The notes under the pieces: generated by a model
The model's input: only the letters and a program-made list of their open reading frames with translations
Database searches by the model: none
Told to the model about the DNA's origin: nothing
Part shown: positions 6,924-12,520 of the stretch, one piece after another
How the letters are laid out: each line of letters opens with the position of its first letter
How positions within the stretch are numbered: position 1 is the first letter of the stretch
NCBI GenBank assembly: GCA_945965245.1
Contig: CAMFNC010000041.1
Coordinates: forward strand, 1 to 12,520
DNA length: 12,520 nucleotides
Direction of reading: 5' to 3'
Source: an uncultured Porphyromonas sp.
GTDB lineage: Bacteria; Bacteroidota; Bacteroidia; Bacteroidales; Porphyromonadaceae
Position numbers and translations under genes: made by a program

Positions 6924-8474
6924 GCAGACCACTGCGCACCACACACAAACCAACCAACAGAACAAGACCGCCGAGAGCGACCAATATAGGTTCAAAGCCG
7001 GCAAGGGCAGTCTTCCCAGCCCATCAGCTATCCGCAGCATAATTTCCGCCGGCCATCGGCACATCCAATCCCACAACACAGGAGGAATGCCCATCCATCC
7101 CAGTCCCATACCGAGCAACGACAGCGGTATGAGCATACTGCCCACGAACACCATGGGTATGTTGCTCCACAAAAACAGAAAAGATACCTGACCAAAATGA
7201 TAACTACACAGTGGCAGAAGCATCACTTGCGCAGCCAGACACACTGTTATCAAATCTCGCACATAACGGAAAATAGGCTGACGAACGACTCCGAACAACT
7301 TATCTATTCGGGGCTTAAATATCACAATGGAGAAAACGGCCACAAAACTCAATTGGAAGCTCACATCCAACCAAGCAAACGGATTGAAAGCCAATAAAAT
7401 CAATGCTGAAACGGCAAGGCTGTTCAGCGTATCTGGTTTTCGCATCAGAAGTTTGCCACAGCCGTAAACCGTGAGCATAAGGGCGGCTCTTAATGTGGGC
7501 ATGCTGCATCCGGTAATCCCCACATAGCCCCATGCCGCCAAGAGTATGAGCACCCAACGCAAGCGAGGCAATGGACAGATAACCGCTGCGCAGAGAAAGA
7601 GCATCCCCAATAATTCCACCACAACGGCCAAGTGAAATCCACTGACAGCAAGCAAATGAGCCACACCGATATCATTGAACGATTGGCGGAGCGATTGCGT
7701 TTCCTCACGCCCCCGATAACCCAATGTCATGATTGATACCAAAGCTTTTTGGCGTGATGTAAGCGATGTGTTTTCCAACTGTTTGAGCCACTCGACACGG
7801 TATCCGGATGTAATTCTCGAAAGCGTTGTACGTTGCCTGAGAGAATCTGTTCGACTGCAATAGGATGGATAGATAACAGCTGCTATCAAACCTCCTCTTA
7901 ACCATTTTCCATACTTGGGGTTATCCTCTTGAATATGTTTGGTATCCTTAATCTTGGCATGCGTGATGTGCAACTGCATCCCGGGATGGTAATCCGAATC
8001 TACTGCGCCATACAATATCATTTTCTTTCCGGATAAAACGCTCACCGACTTATCCGCAGCCTCCAACAACTTCACCTCATAACGCTTGGACTTCTTTCCG
8101 GTGGTAATGATGCCATCGGAATGGATTTCTACGGTCAAATGGGCATTCGTATGTTCTGGTATTTCTCTCCAATAATAACGAGAGGCCAGTGCCGGAGGGA
8201 GAATACCCCAACAAATTAACAAGCAGGGAATAATACTGCGCTTAAGAGTATCGAAACGTGTAAATCCGGGTAGGCAACAATTCGTGGCACCACCCGACGT
8301 TACCACTGTCAATATGAATATCGAGCAAGCCACCACCAAAGAAACAGATAAAACCAGCCCCATTTGTTCGTAAAAAAACATCCCCATGAGCATACAAAAG
8401 AGCAGCAGTAATGCCGGTCTTTTGTATAATTCACGGGGCAGTGACATGAAGAGTTCGTTACGCCGCATCTTCAT
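6894..8474 (-). CDS. comEC: ComEC/Rec2-type DNA-uptake channel protein, no metallo-beta-lactamase domain
   Basis: A 526-residue polytopic inner-membrane protein related to the channel that moves single-stranded DNA into the cytoplasm during natural transformation. The N-terminal part has membrane helices (about 19-58 and 78-98) and then a soluble beta-rich, OB-like segment (about 110-175, DUF4131 type). The Competence domain follows. Its hallmark is the stretch IGVAHLLAVSGFHLAVVV (269-286), then MPTLRAALM (325-333) and NPFAWLDVSFQLSF (364-377), with many hydrophobic helices up to about 517. The C-terminal metallo-beta-lactamase nuclease domain of the longer family members (776 residues in Bacillus) is absent, as in many Bacteroidota. 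The start at 8474 is the first ATG; Met3 and Met10 are possible alternatives. It lies 29 bp after rpe on the same strand, so it is probably in one transcript with it. Transformability of the host cannot be inferred from this gene alone. Confidence 0.88.
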   Translation of the reverse strand: MKMRRNELFMSLPRELYKRPALLLLFCMLMGMFFYEQMGLVLSVSLVVACSIFILTVVTSGGATNCCLPGFTRFDTLKRSIIPCLLICWGILPPALASRYYWREIPEHTNAHLTVEIHSDGIITTGKKSKRYEVKLLEAADKSVSVLSGKKMILYGAVDSDYHPGMQLHITHAKIKDTKHIQEDNPKYGKWLRGGLIAAVIYPSYCSRTDSLRQRTTLSRITSGYRVEWLKQLENTSLTSRQKALVSIMTLGYRGREETQSLRQSFNDIGVAHLLAVSGFHLAVVVELLGMLFLCAAVICPLPRLRWVLILLAAWGYVGITGCSMPTLRAALMLTVYGCGKLLMRKPDTLNSLAVSALILLAFNPFAWLDVSFQLSFVAVFSIVIFKPRIDKLFGVVRQPIFRYVRDLITVCLAAQVMLLPLCSYHFGQVSFLFLWSNIPMVFVGSMLIPLSLLGMGLGWMGIPPVLWDWMCRWPAEIMLRIADGLGRLPLPALNLYWSLSAVLFCWLVCVWCAVVCLPRKIHTTF

Positions 8475-8503
8475 GTTCTTTTATTTCATATAAAAAGGGA
8501 TTA

Positions 8504-9169
8504 TCACTTCAATTTTTTCAGCAAATCAATGGCTTCGTGGGGATTCTTATGACCAAATACATAGCTTCCGGCCACCAATGCATCGGCACCTGCCTGCATA
8601 AGTTCTTCGCCCGTAGAAGCATTTACACCGCCATCCACTTCGATAAGCGTATCCAAACCTCTCTCATCAATCATCCGCCGGAGGTTTTGCACTTTTTGCA
8701 GTGTTTGGCGAATAAACTTCTGACCGCCAAAGCCGGGATTTACGCTCATCAAGAGCACCAAATCCAATTCACACAAAATATCTCCGAGCAGTTCCACCGG
8801 TGTATGTGGATTGAGTGTAACGGCAGCTTTCATGCCAGCATCCTTGATGGCTCCCAAGGTACGATGCAGATGATTCTGCACCTCATAATGCACATTCATG
8901 ATTTCAACGCCCAAATCGGCCAATCGTTTAGTAAATTTTTCCGGTTCCACAATCATCAAATGCACATCCAATGGTTTGCGGATAATGGGGCGAATGGCTT
9001 CGAGAATGGGAAATCCGAAAGAAAGATTGGGAACAAATACACCATCCATTACATCAATATGCAACCAGTCTGCGCGGCTGTTGTTAATCATTTCGATGTC
9101 ACGTTCCAAGTGAAGAAAATCTGCCGAAAGCAGCGAAGGAGATACGATGGTTTCTTGATATTGATTCAT
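8504..9169 (-). CDS. rpe: Ribulose-phosphate 3-epimerase
   Basis: A TIM-barrel enzyme that interconverts ribulose-5-phosphate and xylulose-5-phosphate in the cytoplasmic pentose phosphate pathway. I choose the ATG at 9169, giving 221 residues that begin MNQYQETIVSPSLLSADF, the usual N-terminus of the family. An in-frame GTG at 9181 would add four residues but falls against the T-run of the upstream hairpin. Numbered from the ATG, HIDVMDG (37-43) carries His37 and catalytic Asp39. HLMI (70-73) starts with metal ligand His70. SVNPGFGGQKF (142-152) is the phosphate-gripping loop, EVDGG (177-181) holds Asp179, the second acid-base residue, and AGSYVFG (200-206) closes the phosphate site. comEC follows after 29 bp. 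No clean promoter lies between the upstream hairpin and the start, so transcription probably begins further upstream. Confidence 0.95.
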   Translation of the reverse strand: MNQYQETIVSPSLLSADFLHLERDIEMINNSRADWLHIDVMDGVFVPNLSFGFPILEAIRPIIRKPLDVHLMIVEPEKFTKRLADLGVEIMNVHYEVQNHLHRTLGAIKDAGMKAAVTLNPHTPVELLGDILCELDLVLLMSVNPGFGGQKFIRQTLQKVQNLRRMIDERGLDTLIEVDGGVNASTGEELMQAGADALVAGSYVFGHKNPHEAIDLLKKLK

Positions 9170-9182
9170 AGTATTATACACA

Positions 9183-9213
9183 ATAAAAAGGTGTAACTAT
9201 AGTAGCCACACCC
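9183..9213 (-). terminator. Intrinsic terminator or attenuator hairpin just before rpe
   Basis: On the - strand GGTGTGGCTA (9213-9204) pairs over ten positions, two of them G-U, with TAGTTACACC (9200-9191). The loop is three bases (CTA), and TTTTTATTG follows at once. This is a textbook Rho-independent terminator. It closes the small ORF (stop codon at 9227-9229) and ends about a dozen bases before the rpe ATG at 9169. No promoter fits between hairpin and ATG, so RNA reaching rpe probably has to read through it. Confidence 0.72.
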
Positions 9214-9226
9214 TATCGATTTGACG

Positions 9227-9355
9227 TTAAATAATTGCAGCCAATAAGCGTAATCCGGCCAAAATGGTCTGATGCTTTTGAGTTTGGCGTTCAATCTCTG
9301 ATTTGAGAACGATTTGGAGCCGTTCACGCTCATTCTTAGTGTAGAAATCTGTCAT
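9227..9355 (-). CDS. Unrecognised 42-residue small protein or leader peptide
   Basis: An ATG at 9355 opens a 42-codon frame that ends with TAA at 9229-9227. The product starts MTDFYTKNERERLQIVLK and ends TILAGLRLLAAII. The first 30 residues are rich in charged and polar residues (net slightly positive, likely helical), and the last dozen are mostly hydrophobic. An AAGAAGG Shine-Dalgarno-like motif (9368-9362) sits 6 nt before the ATG, which is rare in this phylum and argues for translation. The frame lies between two hairpins: the terminator after the sigma-factor gene and the one before rpe. I recognise no family, and no residue is repeated in the manner of an amino-acid-sensing leader. It may be a free-standing small gene, a leader peptide for rpe-comEC, or a chance frame. 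Confidence 0.5.
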   Translation of the reverse strand: MTDFYTKNERERLQIVLKSEIERQTQKHQTILAGLRLLAAII

Positions 9356-9381
9356 AAGCAGCCTTCTTTATATGAATAATA

Positions 9382-9445
9382 AACAAAAAGGAATGTATTG
9401 CCCGAAGTCACACGTTCGGTATTCTCTCAACAATACATTCCCTTT
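9382..9445 (-). terminator. Terminator of the ECF sigma-factor gene with a branched loop
   Basis: An 11-bp perfect inverted repeat, GGAATGTATTG (9390-9400) with CAATACATTCC (9431-9441), encloses a 30-nt loop. That loop holds its own 5-bp stem, CCGAA (9402-9406) with TTCGG (9415-9419). On the - strand the outer stem is followed by TTTTTGTTTATT, a good U-tract. It begins 36 bp after the sigma-factor stop codon. The long structured loop is unusual for a plain terminator. Confidence 0.65.
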
Positions 9446-9476
9446 CTGTATTCTAATAACGGCAGCACTCCGTCAC

Positions 9477-10055
9477 TTATTGCAGCGGTTGCCGCCTAAG
9501 ATTAATCAAAGCATATCGCAAACGCCCCAAAGCCGTATTAATACTCACGCCGGTAGCTTCGGCTATTTCGCGAAAACTCATATCCTCCCAAAAACGCATG
9601 TGCACCACTTCGCGTTGCTCCATCGGCAGCAAATCCAATTTGGCATACAACTCAGTCATCAAATCATGTCGTTGCATACGCTCCTCTTGGTTCATTTCGT
9701 CTGTGGGGATGGTGGACAATAAACCGGCTATGCTGTCCATACACTCCAACTCTCCCACCGTCTTCTGCACCTCCCGACTTCGGTATGCATCCATTATCAA
9801 ATTATGCGCTATACGCATCAGCCAGGGTTTGAATTTGCCTTGAGCCTTGTATTTGCCCCTGCGGATATTGGTCATCACCTTAATAAAGGTATCTTGGAAA
9901 ATGTCTTCTGCCAAATCCCAATCGCTCACCGTAAAGCGAATGTAAGTATGCACCATGGCATCGTATCGCTCCAACAGCGTATCAAAAGCGTCGTTACATC
10001 CATCTGCATACCGTGTGATTAATTCATCATCGGTCAATTCTTTCAGTCTATTCAT
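9477..10055 (-). CDS. ECF-type RNA polymerase sigma factor (sigma-70 family)
   Basis: A 192-residue alternative sigma factor with only regions 2 and 4. Region 2 spans about 22-95, with DLAEDIFQDTFIKV (47-60) as the core-polymerase-binding helix and WLMRIAHNLIMDAYR (78-92) as the -10 recognition part. Region 4 spans about 130-188: LPMEQREVVHMRFWEDMS (143-160) then FREIAEATGVSINTALGRLR (161-180), the helix-turn-helix that reads the -35 region. The linker between them is short. No anti-sigma gene is adjacent on either side, so this is not the common FecI-FecR-like pair; it resembles the stand-alone ECF factor found in many Bacteroidales. Its targets are unknown. It has its own terminator downstream. 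I see no consensus -33/-7 promoter in the 188 bp upstream, which would fit control by another sigma factor, possibly itself. Confidence 0.92.
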   Translation of the reverse strand: MNRLKELTDDELITRYADGCNDAFDTLLERYDAMVHTYIRFTVSDWDLAEDIFQDTFIKVMTNIRRGKYKAQGKFKPWLMRIAHNLIMDAYRSREVQKTVGELECMDSIAGLLSTIPTDEMNQEERMQRHDLMTELYAKLDLLPMEQREVVHMRFWEDMSFREIAEATGVSINTALGRLRYALINLRRQPLQ

Positions 10056-10243
10056 AGATATACCATGAGTGGAATAAAAAATTATTAACTATTGCAGGTA
10101 GAGATGTATCCGATAGGCAAAAAAATTAGCGTTATGTTATTATATGGATTGTTTGTATTACAAAGAAAATCAATTCCGATGAGCTATGCAAGGAATTACC
10201 CCTCTTCAAACCACCAAATACGCCTTTATACACACCTTTCAGC
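10056..10243. other. Intergenic region upstream of the sigma-factor gene
   Basis: An A+T-rich spacer with no coding frame I can support on either strand. It must hold the sigma-factor promoter. On the - strand TAATTTTT occurs at about 10127-10120 and again near 10083-10076, each one base off TAnnTTTG. Neither has a TTTG at the right distance, so I do not call a promoter. Confidence 0.4.
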
Positions 10244-10248
10244 AAAAT

Positions 10249-10290
10249 AAAACGAGACAAACCCATCGGCTCGTCCCGTTTTTATTTCTT
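10249..10290 (-). terminator. Intrinsic terminator of the MFS transporter gene
   Basis: In the - strand RNA, AACGGGACGAGCC (10280-10268) pairs fully over 13 positions, three of them G-U, with GGTTTGTCTCGTT (10263-10251). The loop is GATG, and TTATTTTG follows. It starts 28 bp after the transporter stop codon. The + strand also has a T-run (TTTTTATTTC) after the stem, so it could work both ways, but no + strand gene needs it. Confidence 0.78.
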
Positions 10291-10317
10291 TTAAGTAAGT
10301 TATGTATCTAATTTTCT

Positions 10318-11934
10318 TTACTTGATGTTGGGTTCCTCAAGACCCAGATGTTTCTTCTTATCAACAACTTTCAAGATAAATCCGATAATCAATGCAACCA
10401 ATCCCAGACCGGCAAGCATAAGGAGTGGAGCTGTATAGTTCAGCTTTGTCGGATCGGTTATACCTATGTTCGTATTATCGAGAACCTTGCCAATAAGCAT
10501 CGGAAACAGCCACAAACCAATATTCTGTATCCAGAAAATCAATGCGTATGCGGATCCGATAATTTTAGCATCTACCAACTTGGGGACACTTGGCCACAAA
10601 GATGCAGGAACCAAAGAGAATGATGCCCCCAACACGAGGATCGTAAGGTATGCTACAACTACACCACCAATCTGACTGCCTCTAAACATCGGGAGAATAA
10701 AGGCGAATGTAAGGTGACATACCACAAGAAGGATAGAACCGAGGATAAGCATTGATGCCGCTTTGCCTTTGTGATCCACATAGCTACCCAAAATCGGAGT
10801 AATACCTACTGCTAAAAGCGGGAACACGGCAAAGATAGATTCTGCAGATTGACGCATATAACCCATGTAGCAATAGGCAATAAGACATATGACAGACGTA
10901 GCCATCATCATATATTTGACGCTCTTATTCTTCATGAAATTGAAGCCAAAAGCCGTTGCAGCAACAGCCAGCATGATGACATACTGGATGAATGTTACAC
11001 TTGACGAAGCCCAGAAAGAGTCTGCCGGTACTTCTGTAAAAGTAAGATTGCACTGAAGCATATTCACGGCATACTTCTGGAATGGGAAGATCGCCGAATA
11101 ATAAAGTACGCAGAGCAAGGCTACCAACCAAAATCCCATGCTGGAGAGAATCTTACCTATATCACTTACCTTGAAAGGATCATCCTTTTCTTCCGCCTCA
11201 CCGGTCTGTGCGTCCAATTTCTTATCCATGAAGAAGTAAACAACGAACATCATCAGCGCAATACAAATCAATACGACACCGAAAGCCACGGAACGAGAAA
11301 CATCAACGTATCCGCCGAGCTTGGCAAAGAAAGGCGAGAAAATCATACAGGTGGCCACACCCAAGCGGGCAAATGCCATCTCTGAACCCATGGCCAATGC
11401 CATTTCACGTCCTTTGAACCATTTTACGATACCGCGAGAAACCATAATACCCGCCATCTCTGTACCGCAACCAAAAATCATAAAGCCGATTGCAGCTACT
11501 TTGGCAGATGCCGGCATACCTTTATAAAAAGGAGATACGCCAAGTTCTTCAAAGCCGGGGATATAATTGAGGTTTTCCGTGAACCAAGTTTCCATACCGG
11601 AGCCAATGAAGGTTTCACTGATTGCAAAATACTTGATACAAGCACCTATCAGCATAACGCAGCCGGAAAGAACGGCAGTAAAGCGCACACCCATTTTATC
11701 CAGGATGATACCTGCGAAAATAAGGAAGAATACAAATACATTCAGGAATGTTTCTGCACCCTGCATGGTACCGAAAGAAGTAGAGTCCCACCCTCTTTCC
11801 GAAAGCATGAGGTCTTTGATGGGAGAGAGGATGTCTACGAAGATGTAGGCGCAAAACATTGCCAATGACAAGAGTAGAAGCGCCGTCCATCTCATAGCAG
11901 CAGAATCTCTCAATGTTTTAATTTGTTCTGTCAT
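10318..11934 (-). CDS. MFS transporter, MFSD1-like
   Basis: A 538-residue inner-membrane transporter with about twelve hydrophobic helices and a short charged C-terminal tail. The major facilitator loop motif between helices 2 and 3 is visible as LDKMGVRF (78-85), and its second-half counterpart as LGSYVDHKGK (382-391). WFKGREMALAMG (172-183) follows the fourth or fifth helix. A long, probably external loop of about 45 residues (101-145) and a charged cytoplasmic loop (236-258) are also present. The stretch ASLWPSVPKLVDAKIIGSAY (444-463) with WIQNIGL (468-474) recalls MFSD1 and its bacterial relatives. Mammalian MFSD1 exports dipeptides from lysosomes, so peptide transport is possible here, but the substrate is inferred only weakly. 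folC ends 9 bp upstream on the same strand, so the two probably form an operon. An intrinsic terminator follows. Confidence 0.85.
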   Translation of the reverse strand: MTEQIKTLRDSAAMRWTALLLLSLAMFCAYIFVDILSPIKDLMLSERGWDSTSFGTMQGAETFLNVFVFFLIFAGIILDKMGVRFTAVLSGCVMLIGACIKYFAISETFIGSGMETWFTENLNYIPGFEELGVSPFYKGMPASAKVAAIGFMIFGCGTEMAGIMVSRGIVKWFKGREMALAMGSEMAFARLGVATCMIFSPFFAKLGGYVDVSRSVAFGVVLICIALMMFVVYFFMDKKLDAQTGEAEEKDDPFKVSDIGKILSSMGFWLVALLCVLYYSAIFPFQKYAVNMLQCNLTFTEVPADSFWASSSVTFIQYVIMLAVAATAFGFNFMKNKSVKYMMMATSVICLIAYCYMGYMRQSAESIFAVFPLLAVGITPILGSYVDHKGKAASMLILGSILLVVCHLTFAFILPMFRGSQIGGVVVAYLTILVLGASFSLVPASLWPSVPKLVDAKIIGSAYALIFWIQNIGLWLFPMLIGKVLDNTNIGITDPTKLNYTAPLLMLAGLGLVALIIGFILKVVDKKKHLGLEEPNIK

Positions 11935-11943
11935 AGTAATTGA

Positions 11944-12520
11944 TTAATTATTTGTATTTGGTTGATTTTGTATTATTCGGAGCAAATCTGCCACCACAAA
12001 GGTGCTGCCACCCACAAAGATAAGGTCTTCTGCGACGTCTGCAAGAGCACAGGCCGCCTCCAGAGCGTCTTTTACTGTGGCATAAGCCTTACCCTGCAGG
12101 CCATAAACTGCTGCTTTTTGTTTCATTTCCTCAGCCGTCAGCGCACGCTCCACCGAGGCTTGCGTAAAATAGTAGGAAGCCTCCGGGGGCAGAATGGCCA
12201 GCACACTGCTGATGTCCTTGTCATTGACCATCCCAAAAACCATGTGCAGACGTTTACAATCATAGCGGTTCAGTTGCTTTACGATATGCTGCATACCTCC
12301 GATATTGTGCCCCGTATCGCAGAGGATACGCGGTCGCTCCGATACCATCTGCCATCGTCCCTGCAATCCGGTCAGCAACGTTACATGAGCAAAACCCTCA
12401 CGCACCGCCTCCGGCGAGACCTTGATTTCACCCCTTTGGAGCAAAACATGCAGAGCGGTAAGAATGGTGGTGGCATTTTCCTCTTGAGCCAATCCGCCCA
12501 ATTCGCCATCCACACTGCCC
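11944..12520 (-). CDS. folC: Folylpolyglutamate synthase / dihydrofolate synthase, C-terminal part (gene runs off the window)
   Basis: About 191 C-terminal residues of the Mur-ligase-type enzyme that adds glutamate to folates and, in bifunctional forms, makes dihydrofolate from dihydropteroate. The frame stays open to the window edge (Gly-Ser precede the GTG valine codon at 12513), so the N-terminal P-loop domain is missing only because the window ends. Numbered from that valine, GELGGLAQEENATTIL (3-18) is the end of the central domain. TGLQGRWQ (48-55) and LCDTGHN (64-70, the DGAHN motif) open the C-terminal domain. VFGMVNDKD (92-100) and VGGSTFVVADLL (167-178) match the family's closing strands. 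The MFS transporter gene begins 9 bp downstream, which suggests cotranscription. Confidence 0.93.
   Translation of the reverse strand, partial: GSVDGELGGLAQEENATTILTALHVLLQRGEIKVSPEAVREGFAHVTLLTGLQGRWQMVSERPRILCDTGHNIGGMQHIVKQLNRYDCKRLHMVFGMVNDKDISSVLAILPPEASYYFTQASVERALTAEEMKQKAAVYGLQGKAYATVKDALEAACALADVAEDLIFVGGSTFVVADLLRIIQNQPNTNN

Noticed and set aside
9173..9178. TATAAT on the - strand just before rpe, resembling an E. coli -10 box
   Set aside because: It ends only 3 nt before the ATG at 9169, has no -35 partner, and Bacteroidota promoters use TAnnTTTG instead.
9170..9181. The GTG at 9181 as the rpe start (225 residues)
   Set aside because: It adds four residues that are not typical of the family and sits against the U-tract of the hairpin. 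The ATG at 9169 gives the usual N-terminus. It cannot be fully excluded.
8537..9196. A 219-codon open frame on the + strand opposite rpe
   Set aside because: It lies fully antisense to a clear epimerase with all catalytic motifs. The translation is rich in Cys, His and Ile without any domain, as expected of a mirror frame.
11944..12513. A GTG at 12513 as the start of a 189-residue protein
   Set aside because: The frame continues open to the window edge, and the sequence begins in the middle of the FolC central domain, so it is an internal valine codon of a truncated gene.

Overview
The window looks like a chromosomal housekeeping segment from a member of the Bacteroidota, most likely order Bacteroidales. 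The reasons are the promoter signals (TTTG spaced 19 bp from TAnnTTTG upstream of the first gene, and a perfect TAnnTTTG upstream of the ABC-F gene), the near absence of Shine-Dalgarno sequences, a ComEC without its metallo-beta-lactamase domain, and an ECF sigma factor of the stand-alone Bacteroidales type. Base composition is moderate, roughly half G+C by eye. I cannot name the genus. No insertion sequence, phage gene, tRNA, rRNA or CRISPR array is visible.

Left block (1-2500, + strand): a strong Bacteroidota-type promoter drives a two-gene operon for nucleotide sugars, manC (GDP-mannose synthesis) and rfbB/rmlB (dTDP-glucose 4,6-dehydratase). It ends at a good bidirectional hairpin terminator shared with a convergent ABC-F ATPase gene (- strand, 2505-4124). 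That ABC-F protein has a degenerate second ATPase domain.

Middle block: a 172-bp A+T-rich divergent spacer separates the ABC-F gene from a large 7TM-HD (PgpH-like) membrane phosphohydrolase gene. The spacer carries five exact copies of the octamer TTTTATGC/GCATAAAA. The phosphohydrolase gene overlaps shikimate kinase (aroK) by 4 bp. The 3' end of aroK in turn overlaps the 3' end of the convergent comEC by 30 bp.

Right block (- strand, 12520 down to 6894): in transcription order it reads folC (cut by the window edge), an MFSD1-like MFS transporter, a terminator, an ECF sigma factor, a branched terminator hairpin, a 42-codon small ORF with a Shine-Dalgarno-like site, a second terminator hairpin, rpe and comEC. 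The most interesting spot is 9180-9445. There a previously unlabelled small ORF sits between two intrinsic-terminator hairpins, and the second hairpin ends about a dozen bases before the rpe start codon. It is therefore either a free-standing small gene or an attenuator-type leader for rpe-comEC.

Most of the window is ordinary core metabolism: cell-surface sugars, the shikimate pathway, folate polyglutamylation, the pentose phosphate pathway, DNA uptake and ribosome-associated ATPase function. The unusual signals lie in the intergenic control regions.
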